Positions 35,058 through 42,975 of a stretch of 64,000 bases of DNA are shown here, piece after piece. The notes under the pieces were generated by a model. That model saw only the letters and a list, made by a program, of their open reading frames with translations, had not been told where the DNA came from and did not search any database. Source of the stretch: Oscillospiraceae bacterium (GTDB lineage Bacteria; Bacillota; Clostridia; Oscillospirales; Acutalibacteraceae); contig CADARP010000005.1 in the NCBI GenBank assembly GCA_902790325.1, forward strand, positions 1,199-65,198, in the 5' to 3' direction. The position numbers and the translations under genes were made by a program. The stretch's first letter is position 1. The number at the start of each line of letters is the position of its first letter.

Positions 35058-37262
35058 TTACTCCGAAGCGTTTTGCGCGTGTGCCGCGGCGCGCAGCGCG
35101 GGAAGACGCTGCATGCGCGCGCGTTTTTCCAGCAGCTTCTGCGCGTCCCGGTACGGTTTGATGATGCGGTTGTAGCGCGTGAATGCCTTGGTCGCCGCCT
35201 TGATCTCTTTGGCGAGCCGTGCTTTTTCCGTGCGCAGACGGCGGACGGCGTCCTTGTCCTTCTGCGCGTAAGCCGTCTGCAGTGCTTCCTCAGCCGCGTC
35301 CTCGGCGCAGAACAGCCGCTCGAACGCATCCTCGTCGAACGGCGCGAGACAGGCAGAGCCGTGCTTTTGGAGAAGGTGCGCGGCCGTCTTTTCATCGCGC
35401 GCGACGGTGATCCAAGTGCGGCGTGTTTCTTTTTCCTCCGGCGTGCGCTTCGGCAGCGCCTTCGCCGTCCGGAGGTCTGTATCCAGCAGCGCGAAAAAAT
35501 GCTCCGCGCCGGCCTGCGTCAGTTTCTCCGCGCGCGCAACGAGCGGCGCGGCCTGCGGCGTGTCGAAAAAGCGGATCTCTGAGAGCACCATGCGGGACAC
35601 GTCCAGGTCGGTATTATGCCGCCGCGCCTGTTTCAGCGCTTTGCGGCCGCCCGTGCGTTTGGCCTGCCGCAGGTCGATCCGGCTTTCCCGTTCCATCGCC
35701 TCGGCGCGGTCGATGTGCCCGACGCCCTCGCGCAGCGTCTGCGCCTCCAGCACGCCGGCTGCGTCGTCCTCGAGCATGGCGCGGATCTTCAGCACCGCGA
35801 TCATGCCTTCCTGCTTGTTTTCCGTCAGGTCGTAGAAGAAATACGGCAGCACGTTCAGCGACGCGCCCAGGACGGACGCGAGGATCAGCACGCCGCAGAT
35901 GCTGCGGAAATACTGTTCGTTATACAGGACCTCATAAATGTTGGCGCTGCTGTAACCGAGCGCCTCGGCGGTTTCGGCGTTGAGCCCCGCTCTGTCGTAG
36001 ATCGCCGGCAGGATGGAGGCGGTCGCCAGATTCCAGACGCTGCCGATCAGTCCCGCGACGGCGAAGATGCCGTCGATGCGTTCGCCGCTGATGAACTGCT
36101 GGTAGTCGCGGATGTCGCCGTTGATGCTCGGCGTGATGGTGACCGTGATCTGCGAGACGACGGCGTTGAGGAACAGACAGGCGAGGAACATCCAGATCAT
36201 GACGTTCGTCGGAGAATCGTGGACGACCGGATACATGAACGCGATGAACAGGATGTTCAGCACATTGGAAAAGACGAGCAGATTGCGCTTGCCGAACCGG
36301 CGCACGAGCGCGGGCGTAAAGAGCATCGCCCAGAACGACGCGTTGCCGTAGATCGTTGTGATCAGCGCGAACTGTCCGGCGGAGCAGACCTTCTGGTAGT
36401 TGTACATCCAGCCAAGCACGTTGAAAAAGGACGCTTCGAGGAAGCCGAGACACGACGCGAGCGAGATGATCCAGAAATACTTGTTGCGCGCGACCGTTTT
36501 CAGCGTGTCGAAAAACGGCGTGCGGATGCGGTGGTTCTTCGGCTGGACGATCTTTTCGCGCGTGCCCGCGTAAATGAAGACCGACAGCAGTACGCCGATC
36601 ACGAGGATCGGCGGATAGACGGCGCGGTAGACGCGCATATCGTAGATCGTTTCTTCGCCGGTCACCGCCTTTGCGATCAGCGGTACGATGATGTTCGTGA
36701 TCGAGGGCGCGAGCGAGTCGACGATGCTCTTGACCGAGTAAACGTCCGAGCGCTCATACGTGTTCGGCGACAGGACGTTGACGAGGTTTTCGTTGGAGTC
36801 GTAGAGGAAATAGTAAAAGAACTGGAAACCGACGTTGAACGCGAGCACGACCGCGCATTTGCCCAAAAGCGTCATGCGGTCGTACGGCGCGAGCACGAAA
36901 CCGACGCCCAGCAGCGCCGTCGGGATCGCCGTGAAAAAGACGAACGGCCGGTACTTGCCCGTCTTCAGGTGGCTGTAATCGACGATCTTTGCGCGCAGCG
37001 TCGTCAGCGGGATGTTGGCGACCACGCTGAACAGATACAGGAAATACAGCGGCATGGGCGGGATGCCGATCGTGTTGCCGATCAGCACGTTGCCCGTGGA
37101 GACGATCATGGTCACAACCGTGTTCGTGATAAAGCGAACGCCCAGACCGCCGAGCGAGACGGCAGCGATCTCGCGGATCGGCATATACCGTCCCTCGGCA
37201 GGGGCGCGCCAGTATGTTTTCACTTTTGTCAAAAGGGCTTTTACGTCGAACTTCACGCGCAT
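35058..37262 (-). CDS. MFS (GPH-like) transporter with a long charged C-terminal extension
   Basis: The first 500 or so of 734 residues form a 12-helix MFS domain like sugar symporters of the GPH type (RYMPIREIAAVSLGGLGVRF, then RAKIVDYSHLKTGKYRPF). The last 230 residues are hydrophilic, rich in Ala, Arg, Lys and Glu and predicted helical, with blocks such as ESRIDLRQAKRTGGRKALKQ and RRLRTEKARLAKEIKAATKA. I know no named domain for this tail. It faces the cytoplasm if the helix count is even. It is the first gene of the operon with the GH5, GH130 and GPH genes. Confidence 0.8.
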   Translation of the reverse strand: MRVKFDVKALLTKVKTYWRAPAEGRYMPIREIAAVSLGGLGVRFITNTVVTMIVSTGNVLIGNTIGIPPMPLYFLYLFSVVANIPLTTLRAKIVDYSHLKTGKYRPFVFFTAIPTALLGVGFVLAPYDRMTLLGKCAVVLAFNVGFQFFYYFLYDSNENLVNVLSPNTYERSDVYSVKSIVDSLAPSITNIIVPLIAKAVTGEETIYDMRVYRAVYPPILVIGVLLSVFIYAGTREKIVQPKNHRIRTPFFDTLKTVARNKYFWIISLASCLGFLEASFFNVLGWMYNYQKVCSAGQFALITTIYGNASFWAMLFTPALVRRFGKRNLLVFSNVLNILFIAFMYPVVHDSPTNVMIWMFLACLFLNAVVSQITVTITPSINGDIRDYQQFISGERIDGIFAVAGLIGSVWNLATASILPAIYDRAGLNAETAEALGYSSANIYEVLYNEQYFRSICGVLILASVLGASLNVLPYFFYDLTENKQEGMIAVLKIRAMLEDDAAGVLEAQTLREGVGHIDRAEAMERESRIDLRQAKRTGGRKALKQARRHNTDLDVSRMVLSEIRFFDTPQAAPLVARAEKLTQAGAEHFFALLDTDLRTAKALPKRTPEEKETRRTWITVARDEKTAAHLLQKHGSACLAPFDEDAFERLFCAEDAAEEALQTAYAQKDKDAVRRLRTEKARLAKEIKAATKAFTRYNRIIKPYRDAQKLLEKRARMQRLPALRAAAHAQNASE

Positions 37263-37289
37263 CCGTCCTTTTCCGAATCTATCTTTTAG

Positions 37290-37318
37290 ATTATATCAGT
37301 TGAGAAAACGTATTTCAA
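37290..37318 (-). promoter_or_regulatory. Promoter of the MFS-GH5-GH130-GPH operon
   Basis: On the minus strand TTGAAA (37318-37313), 17 nt and TATAAT (37295-37290) with a TGA extension. The -35 lies inside one arm of an inverted repeat shared with the divergent promoter. Confidence 0.85.
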
Positions 37319-37365
37319 GTGTTGCGCAAAGAACGGGTCCGGAAGTTTTCGATCCGCACTTGAAA
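37313..37365. promoter_or_regulatory. Inverted repeat joining two divergent -35 boxes
   Basis: TTTCAAGTG (37313-37321) and CACTTGAAA (37357-37365) are perfect 9-bp inverted copies. Each contains the -35 of one of the two divergent promoters. A single regulator could bind both arms; chance similarity of two -35 boxes explains six of the nine bases. Confidence 0.4.
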
Positions 37366-37387
37366 AATGCGGAAAGTGCGGTATAAT
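37360..37387 (+). promoter_or_regulatory. Promoter of the secreted EEP phosphatase gene
   Basis: TTGAAA, 16 nt and TATAAT preceded by GCGG, 25 nt upstream of the ATG. Confidence 0.7.
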
Positions 37388-37411
37388 AATCAAAAAAGGA
37401 GCGTGATTCCC

Positions 37412-38323
37412 ATGCTGTTCAGAAAGATCATCAGCCTGTTTCTGGCGATCTCCGCCGCGTTCGGTACGCTGATCCCGTACGGCGACGCGTACAAAGAAGG
37501 GGATTTCCCGATCATCGGGATCGACGAAAAGGCGGAGGACACGGTGCGCATCATGTCGTTCAATATCCGCGGCGCGGACGTCAACGGCGTTTCCGCATCG
37601 CGCCGCCGGATGCCGGCGCTCGAGGAGATCCTGCGCACATCGCCCGATTCCCTCGGCGTGCAGGAGGCGACTCCCGGCTGGATGTTCTGGCTGCGGATGC
37701 TGCCGCAGTACGGGATCGTCGGCGAGTGCCGCGACGGCAAATGGAGAGGCGAAGCGTGCCCGGTGCTGTATAACCGCGAGAAGTACAAGCTGATCGACCA
37801 CGACACGTTCTGGCTGTCGGAGACGCCGGATAAGGTTTCCTTCGGATGGGACGCCGCATGTCGGCGCACCTGCACATGGGCGCTGCTCGAAAACAAACAG
37901 GACGGCACGCGCTATGCGCACGTCAACACGCACTTTGACCATGTCGGGCAGACTGCCGTGCGCGAGAGCGCCAACATGATTATGGCGTTTATCCGGGAAA
38001 AGTTTTCCGGTATTCCCGTGGTGCTCACGGCCGATCTGAACGCGCAGCCGGGTTCGACGGGATACCGCATCATGACCGAAACGCTGTCGGACGCGCGTCT
38101 GACCGCGCCGGACTGCACCGATGAATGCCGCAGTCTGTACACGTACCACGACGGAAAGCCGGATGGGGACGAGCTGCTTATACTCGACTATATCCTCTAC
38201 GGCGAGGGCGTGACCGCAGTGTCCTACCGTACCGTGACCGAGGGCGTGAACGGACGGTTCGTGTCCGACCATTTCCCGATCTATGCGGACGTGCGCCTGT
38301 GCGAATGTGAGGCGGGCGCATAA
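37412..38323 (+). CDS. Secreted or anchored endonuclease/exonuclease/phosphatase family protein
   Basis: The 303-residue protein has an N-terminal hydrophobic signal (MLFRKIISLFLAISAAFGTL). An EEP domain follows: IMSFNIRGADV, SLGVQEATPGW with the metal-binding glutamate, HVNTHFDHVGQ, VVLTADLNAQPGS and the final SDHFPIYADV with the catalytic His. EEP enzymes cut phosphodiesters or phosphomonoesters in lipids, sugars or nucleic acids. It shares this layout with the gene at 59194. The ATG at 37412 is 10 nt from GGAG; an in-frame GTG at 37403 is too close. Confidence 0.8.
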   Translation: MLFRKIISLFLAISAAFGTLIPYGDAYKEGDFPIIGIDEKAEDTVRIMSFNIRGADVNGVSASRRRMPALEEILRTSPDSLGVQEATPGWMFWLRMLPQYGIVGECRDGKWRGEACPVLYNREKYKLIDHDTFWLSETPDKVSFGWDAACRRTCTWALLENKQDGTRYAHVNTHFDHVGQTAVRESANMIMAFIREKFSGIPVVLTADLNAQPGSTGYRIMTETLSDARLTAPDCTDECRSLYTYHDGKPDGDELLILDYILYGEGVTAVSYRTVTEGVNGRFVSDHFPIYADVRLCECEAGA

Positions 38324-38338
38324 CCCGAAACAGAATAC

Positions 38339-38389
38339 CGCGCGGATGTTCCGGCGCTTTGCCGAAATGTCCGCGCGTTTTCTTTTTGT
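38339..38389 (+). terminator. Terminator between convergent EEP and flotillin genes
   Basis: A 17-bp imperfect stem beginning CGCGCGGA and ending TCCGCGCG is followed by TTTTCTTTTT. On the minus strand it may also end the flotillin operon. Confidence 0.85.
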
Positions 38390-38396
38390 CCGGTTG

Positions 38397-39899
38397 TTAT
38401 TCTGTTTCTTCCGCCGCGGGCAGGTTCCGTTTGCGGAACGCGCGCAGCATATCCGTCACGCCCAGTCCCGTGGAGCCGGACAGCCCCTCGTTGACCTTGT
38501 CGATGGCGGTCATGATGTCGCCGACCAGCCGTGCGCCGTTGCCGTCGCCGTACATGACGATCTTGTCGGTCTTCGTCAGCGGCTCCGCGACGTACTTCGC
38601 CACCTCCGGCAGCGCCGTGAAGTACATTTCGAGCATGGCTGCCTCGCCGTATTTCTGCATGGCTTCGGCTTTCTTCTCGATGCCTTCCGCTTCCGCGAGC
38701 GCCTTGAGCTTGATCGCCTCGGCCTCGGCTTCACCCTTGGCTTTGATCGCCGCCGCTTCCGCAAGTCCCGCCGCTTTGACGGCCTCCGCGTTCTGCAGCG
38801 CGGCGTACTTTTCCGCCTCGGCGCGCGCTTTCTGCGCCTCGGCCTCTTTCTCTGCCTCGAATTTCTGCGCCTCCGCCTGCTTCTGCCGCTCGAACAGTTC
38901 CGCGTCCGATTCGCGCTGCACCTTGTACAGCGCGGCGTCTGCCGCCTGCTGCGCGGCGAATTTGTCGGCTTCGGCTTTCTTCTTGATCTCCGCGTCGAGC
39001 GCCTTTTCCTTGATCTCGACTTCGCGGGCGTTGATCTCGATCGCCTTTTCCTTCTGGGCGATGTTCGCGTTCGCGGTCGTGATCTCGATGGCTTTGCGCT
39101 GCTCCTGCTCCTGGATCTTGTAGGCGGCGTCGGCTTCGGCGCGCTTGACGTCGGCCTCCGCTTTCAGCTCCGCCTGCCGGATGGCGAGGGCGTTCTGGCG
39201 CTGTGCGATCTCCGTGTCGGCGAGCACCTGCGCGTCGTTGGCGTCCTTCTTGGCCTGCGCCTTGGCGATGGCGATGTCGCGTTCCGCTTCCGCGCGGGAA
39301 ATGGCCGCGCGTTTCTGGATGCGCGCCACGTTATCCACGCCGAGGTTTTCGATCACGCCGTTGCCGTCGACGAAGTTCTGGACGTTGAACGATACGATCT
39401 CCAGTCCCATGCGCTCCAGATCGGGCGCTGCGTTGTCCTTGACCTTGTCGGCAAACTTCTGGCGGTCGCCGACCATATCCTCTAAATTCATCTGGCCGAC
39501 GATCTCACGCGTATTGCCCTCGAGCACTTCACGCGCGATGGACGCGATGTCTTCCTCTTTTTTATTGAGGAAATTCTGTTCCGCGGCCTTGAGCAGCTCT
39601 TTGGAGGTGCCGATCTTGACGTTGACGACCGCGTCGATGGAGACGTTGATGTAGTCCGCCGTGGGGACGGTCGTCGCCGTTTTGACGTCGATGGGGATGA
39701 GCTTGAGCGTCAGCTCGTCTTTCTTTTCCAGAAACGGGATCTTGATGCCCGCCGTGCCGATCAGCTCGCGCGGTTCCTTGCGGAAGCCGGAGATGATGTA
39801 GGCGGTATCGGGCGACGCTTTGACGTAGCCGGAGGCGCAGACGGCGATGAGGATCGCCGCGACGATAACGATTCCTGCGATGATGAAGATGGGGGGCAT
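38397..39899 (-). CDS. Flotillin-like SPFH/band 7 protein
   Basis: The 500-residue protein has one N-terminal transmembrane segment (residues 4-24) and an SPFH domain to about residue 190 (YIISGFRKEPRELIGTAG). A long Glu/Ala/Lys coiled-coil follows with many EAE repeats, then a Gly-rich C-terminal part. It matches Bacillus FloT (YuaG) in length and layout. Flotillins form oligomeric membrane platforms that recruit lipids and signalling or secretion proteins. It is the third gene of an operon with two very small genes. AAAGGAG precedes the ATG. Confidence 0.9.
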   Translation of the reverse strand: MPPIFIIAGIVIVAAILIAVCASGYVKASPDTAYIISGFRKEPRELIGTAGIKIPFLEKKDELTLKLIPIDVKTATTVPTADYINVSIDAVVNVKIGTSKELLKAAEQNFLNKKEEDIASIAREVLEGNTREIVGQMNLEDMVGDRQKFADKVKDNAAPDLERMGLEIVSFNVQNFVDGNGVIENLGVDNVARIQKRAAISRAEAERDIAIAKAQAKKDANDAQVLADTEIAQRQNALAIRQAELKAEADVKRAEADAAYKIQEQEQRKAIEITTANANIAQKEKAIEINAREVEIKEKALDAEIKKKAEADKFAAQQAADAALYKVQRESDAELFERQKQAEAQKFEAEKEAEAQKARAEAEKYAALQNAEAVKAAGLAEAAAIKAKGEAEAEAIKLKALAEAEGIEKKAEAMQKYGEAAMLEMYFTALPEVAKYVAEPLTKTDKIVMYGDGNGARLVGDIMTAIDKVNEGLSGSTGLGVTDMLRAFRKRNLPAAEETE

Positions 39900-39935
39900 A
39901 CCGTTCTCTCCTTTCTCTGCGGCTCAAAAGCCGGT

Positions 39936-40085
39936 TTACGTTTCCCGAACGAAGGTGATGAGCAGGCGGATCGTCCAGCAGCTCCAGTAGGTCACGCTGA
40001 CGACTTTCCAGCCCTGCGCTGCCATTTTGTTCATCACTTCTTCCGCGTGTGATTTGCGCGTTTCCAGGATCTTATACGTTTTCAT
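39936..40085 (-). CDS. 49-residue DUF4177-like protein in the flotillin operon
   Basis: This 49-codon gene starts MKTYKILETRKSHAEE and contains MAAQGWKVVSVTYW, the pattern of DUF4177-type small proteins. In those proteins a central helix ends in a Gly-Trp before two strands. The C-terminal half is hydrophobic (WTIRLLITFV). GGAGGG lies 6 nt from the ATG. The stop is 37 nt before the flotillin start. The role is unknown. Confidence 0.7.
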   Translation of the reverse strand: MKTYKILETRKSHAEEVMNKMAAQGWKVVSVTYWSCWTIRLLITFVRET

Positions 40086-40097
40086 GACGATCCCTCC

Positions 40098-40235
40098 TCA
40101 ATACCAGAATACGTACCGCAGCGCTGCGAGGAAGAGCAGACCGAACAGGACCAGCAGCATCGATCCGCAGCCGCATCCGCAGCCGCCGCGATGGGGCGGG
40201 GGAGGACCCCAGCCGCGATGACTGTAAATGTACAT
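40098..40235 (-). CDS. 45-residue membrane micro-protein with Gly-Cys motif, flotillin operon
   Basis: The frame starts with an ATG behind a strong AAGGAGGG and encodes 45 residues. It opens MYIYSHRGWGPPPP, followed by HRGGCGCGCGS with three cysteines in alternation with glycine. One transmembrane helix (MLLVLFGLLFLAALRYV) and the end FWY follow. The stop is 12 nt before the DUF4177-like gene. The cysteines could bind metal or be acylated (inference). I do not recognise a named family. Confidence 0.65.
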   Translation of the reverse strand: MYIYSHRGWGPPPPHRGGCGCGCGSMLLVLFGLLFLAALRYVFWY

Positions 40236-40416
40236 ACTTCTCCCTCCTTCCGGCGCAAGGCTTTCCTGCTTTTTTCGTTTGGCACTCTGCCTGCCTTGCT
40301 TGAGAAAACTATAGCAAAAACCGGCAGGAGAATAAAGGACGGCCGGACGGGAATACGCGCGGGTATTTCTGCGGCCGCGGCGGAATAGACCGTCTATTTT
40401 GCGGCGAAAAAAACCG

Positions 40417-40444
40417 TTGCAAACGCGGCGATTTGCGGTATAAT
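40417..40444 (+). promoter_or_regulatory. Promoter of the HTH-protein gene
   Basis: TTGCAA, 16 nt and TATAAT preceded by TGCGG, 30 nt upstream of the ATG. The remaining 40236-40416 stretch upstream of the micro-protein gene holds only a weak possible minus-strand TATAGT at about 40309. Confidence 0.7.
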
Positions 40445-40474
40445 AGGAACAGAACTGTATGGAGGGTCGGCTTT

Positions 40475-40996
40475 ATGGGCAGAGCGTCGGTCAAGGAGAA
40501 CAAAACGGTTTATCAGCAGTACCGCGAGGCGTGCGGCATGACGCGCGCCGAGGCGAGCGAGGCGATGCAGTTTGTCACGGACAGCCGCATCGAAAAGATC
40601 GAAAACGAAAAAACCACCGCCGCACCGGAAGAGGTGATGGCGATGGCAAAGGCGTACGCGAAGCCGGAGCTTTGCAACTATTACTGCACGCACGAGTGCG
40701 CGATCGGCCGCGAATGGGTGCCGCCGATCCGCGAGAAGCCGATCGAGGCGATCGTGCTGGAGATGCTCGACACGCTCAACAATCTGGAAAAGGATCGGAA
40801 CCGTCTGATCGAGATCACGTCCGACGGCGTGATCCACGACGACCAGATCGAGGACTTTGTGCACATCCGCGCGCAGCTTGAGCGTATGCGTTCGGTCGTC
40901 GATTCGCTGCGGCTGTGGTTCGACAATGCCGTCGCGCAGGGGAACGTGAACAAAGAGATACTGCAGGACGTGCTGCGGCGGGAGAGAAAGGCGTAA
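40475..40996 (+). CDS. HTH (XRE-like) domain protein
   Basis: The 173-residue protein has a helix-turn-helix of the Cro/C1 type at about residues 12-60 (YQQYREACGMTRAEASEAMQF, then VTDSRIEKIENEKTTAAPEE). A C-terminal helical region with a probable coiled coil follows (LEMLDTLNNLEKDRNRLIEI). A middle CNYYCTHECAIG has three cysteines and could bind metal. It probably acts as a transcription regulator of unknown targets. GGAGGG lies 8 nt from the ATG. Confidence 0.75.
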   Translation: MGRASVKENKTVYQQYREACGMTRAEASEAMQFVTDSRIEKIENEKTTAAPEEVMAMAKAYAKPELCNYYCTHECAIGREWVPPIREKPIEAIVLEMLDTLNNLEKDRNRLIEITSDGVIHDDQIEDFVHIRAQLERMRSVVDSLRLWFDNAVAQGNVNKEILQDVLRRERKA

Positions 40997-41041
40997 TTAC
41001 GGAAAACGATCGGCAAGGGATCGCCGAACAGGAGACGATAC

Positions 41042-41227
41042 ATGAAAACCCGGTCTATCCTGAAACACCATTCGCAGGAACTGCGAAAAGAAATGACAAA
41101 AGAAGAACGCCATATCCGGTATGACTTTCTGAAAAGTCTGCCCTGCACAGTAAACCGGCAAAAAGTGATCGGCCCGTTTATTGCGGATTTTTATATTGAT
41201 TCGGCAAAAATGGGCTTGAATGATTAA
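41042..41227 (+). pseudogene. DUF559 (Vsr-like endonuclease fold) gene, 3'-truncated
   Basis: The 61-residue frame matches the N-terminal half of DUF559 proteins: LRKEMTKEERHIRYDFLKSL, then NRQKVIGPFIADFYIDSAK. In intact members the next residues are the catalytic VIELDG core. Here the frame goes to GLND and stops, 20 nt before MITE copy B. The protein lacks the active-site half. The ribosome site CAGGAGA and ATG are intact. Insertion of, or recombination at, the repeat likely broke the gene. Confidence 0.75.
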
Positions 41228-41247
41228 AAGATGTCTGCCTCGGATGT

Positions 41248-41397
41248 TGCCTTCCCTCGGGGGAAGGCGGCCGAGCGAAGCGAGGTCGGATGAGGGAAGA
41301 CGCCTCTGCGATATGCCAACCGTCGGCGGCATCTGCAAACTGCGCTTTCCCTCATCAGTCACGGCCGGCGCCGTGACAGCTTCCCCCAAGGGAAGCC
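41248..41397. repeat. MITE-like interspersed repeat, copy B
   Basis: This 150-nt element has inverted ends GCCTTCCCTCGGGGGAAGGC and GCTTCCCCCAAGGGAAGCC. An inner GATGAGGGAA/TTCCCTCATC pair and the same conserved blocks as copy A are present. The middle differs between copies. The element has no coding frame of its own and sits beside a truncated gene. Confidence 0.85.
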
Positions 41398-41399
41398 TT

Positions 41400-41432
41400 T
41401 AAAAAACCGGAGCGGGGCATACGCCTCGCTCC
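41400..41432 (-). terminator. Terminator of the ispE-HAD operon
   Basis: On the minus strand GGAGCGAGGC/GCCCCGCTCC with one mismatch is followed by GGTTTTTT, just after the HAD stop. Confidence 0.85.
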
Positions 41433-41438
41433 GCTGCT

Positions 41439-42050
41439 TTATCTGAACTGCTTTTTGCCCTTTTCCTCGGGATGTGCCTCGAACCACGCGTTCCACTCGT
41501 CGCAGCTCCCGTCCTCGTGAACGATGTACGCTTCCTTGGCGTACTCCGCGAGATAGTGGTCGGACCACGCGTCGGAGTAGAACTTGTCGATGCAGTCGAG
41601 ACCGTACTGATTCTTGAAATTGACGACCTTGAACTCACCGATGGCGAAATCGCCGTCGATCTTGCCGGTCTTCGTGTCCATCTCGGTCGCAACCAGACCG
41701 ACGCCGAGCTTTTTGCAGATCGGTTCGAGCACGAACCGCGGCGTTCCGCTGGCGATCACGTCGTCCGGCTGCTTGACCGTGTAATACCACGGCATCATGT
41801 ACTTCTCGACCTCGTCCCAGTATCCCTTGACGTATTCGTCGAGTTTGCCCTGCCGGTCGATCTTTTTCAGAAACGCGTACTGCAGCTCGCGGCTGCGCGT
41901 CTTGCGCATGAGCCCCAGCTTATTGAGCGTGTTCCAGAAATGCCAGATCGGCTTGTAGTGGCGGAAGCCATTTTTTTTGAACATGAAATCAAAAAAACGA
42001 TCCTCCGTGTCGCCCACGAAGATGGTCTTGTCAAAATCATATACGTTCAT
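41439..42050 (-). CDS. HAD-superfamily phosphatase (phosphoserine phosphatase-like, subfamily IB)
   Basis: The 203-residue protein has the HAD motif I DFDKTIF with D5 and D7 at the N-terminus. A helical cap comes next, motif II S/T in ASGTPRF, and a late motif with DAWSDHYLAEYA typical of subfamily IB. Related proteins act on phosphoserine or lipid-linked phosphates. The substrate is unknown. AAAGGAG precedes the ATG. It is the last gene of the PHP-ispE-HAD operon. Confidence 0.85.
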   Translation of the reverse strand: MNVYDFDKTIFVGDTEDRFFDFMFKKNGFRHYKPIWHFWNTLNKLGLMRKTRSRELQYAFLKKIDRQGKLDEYVKGYWDEVEKYMMPWYYTVKQPDDVIASGTPRFVLEPICKKLGVGLVATEMDTKTGKIDGDFAIGEFKVVNFKNQYGLDCIDKFYSDAWSDHYLAEYAKEAYIVHEDGSCDEWNAWFEAHPEEKGKKQFR

Positions 42051-42101
42051 GCTCTTTCTCCTTTGTATGTCGGCATTCGGCGCAGCGCCGGATGCTGTTT
42101 T

Positions 42102-42971
42102 TTATTGCATGACCTGTACGCCGCAGGGCACAGGGTCGCAGACAAACACGTCCGGCACGATCGCACGCAGCTGCTGTGCGCACGCTTCCGCAGCGCCGCG
42201 CGTCGGAAAGACGCCGAAAACGGTCGGGCCGCTGCCGCTCATCATGGAGAACGTGCAGCCGTTTCTGCGCATGACGGTCTTGATCGGGACGCGTTCGGGC
42301 ACCTCGACGAACTGCTCGAACGTGTTGCAAGTACGGCTGAACACGCGGCTCCAGTCGCCCTTTGCCGCGTCGAACAGCAGGGAAGGCAGACGGACGTGGG
42401 AGACGTCCCGCGCGTCGTCGAACGCCGCATACGCCTCTTTGGTCGAAACGCCGCGCGCAGGCTTTGCCAGCACGATCGTGACGTTTTCGAGCGGCGGAAG
42501 GGGCGCGAGCACGTCGCCGATGTTCAGCGCGAGTCTTGTGCCGCCCGTCAGACAGAACGGAATGTCCGCGCCGACTTTGGCGCCGATGCGGCAGAGCGCT
42601 TCGGCAGTCAGATGTGTTTCGTACAGAAGGTTCAGCCCCGTCAGGACGGCGGCGCCGTCCGCGCTGCCGCCGGCAAGTCCCGCGGCAGACGGAATGTGTT
42701 TTTTCAGGAGGATGCGCGTGCCGGCGCAGTCCGCGCCGGTCGCTTCCGCGAACGCGTCCGCAGCCTTCCACGCGATGTTCCGGCTGTCCGTGGGCACGGA
42801 CGGATCGTCGCACTCGATGCTGCGTTCGCCGCGTGCGAGCGTGACCTCGTCGAACAGTCCGACCGACTGCATGATCATGTGCAGCGCATGGTACCCGTTC
42901 GGCAGCTTTTCCGTGATGTCCAGAAGCAGGTTGATCTTTGCATAGGCGCGCAGAGAAACTTCGTGCATCAT
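42102..42971 (-). CDS. ispE: 4-diphosphocytidyl-2-C-methyl-D-erythritol kinase
   Basis: The 289-residue GHMP kinase has AYAKINLLLDI at the start, the ATP loop PSAAGLAGGSADGAAVL near residues 95-111, and SMMSGSGPTVFGVF near the end. These define IspE of the MEP isoprenoid pathway, which phosphorylates CDP-methylerythritol. It overlaps neither neighbour; its ribosome site GGAG lies in the stop region of the PHP gene. Confidence 0.95.
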   Translation of the reverse strand: MMHEVSLRAYAKINLLLDITEKLPNGYHALHMIMQSVGLFDEVTLARGERSIECDDPSVPTDSRNIAWKAADAFAEATGADCAGTRILLKKHIPSAAGLAGGSADGAAVLTGLNLLYETHLTAEALCRIGAKVGADIPFCLTGGTRLALNIGDVLAPLPPLENVTIVLAKPARGVSTKEAYAAFDDARDVSHVRLPSLLFDAAKGDWSRVFSRTCNTFEQFVEVPERVPIKTVMRRNGCTFSMMSGSGPTVFGVFPTRGAAEACAQQLRAIVPDVFVCDPVPCGVQVMQ

Positions 42972-42975
42972 ATCG

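Noticed and set aside
35616-37289. A 557-codon plus-strand frame opposite the MFS gene
   Set aside because: Composition is Arg/Asp-rich as expected for an antisense frame of a membrane protein in GC-rich DNA.
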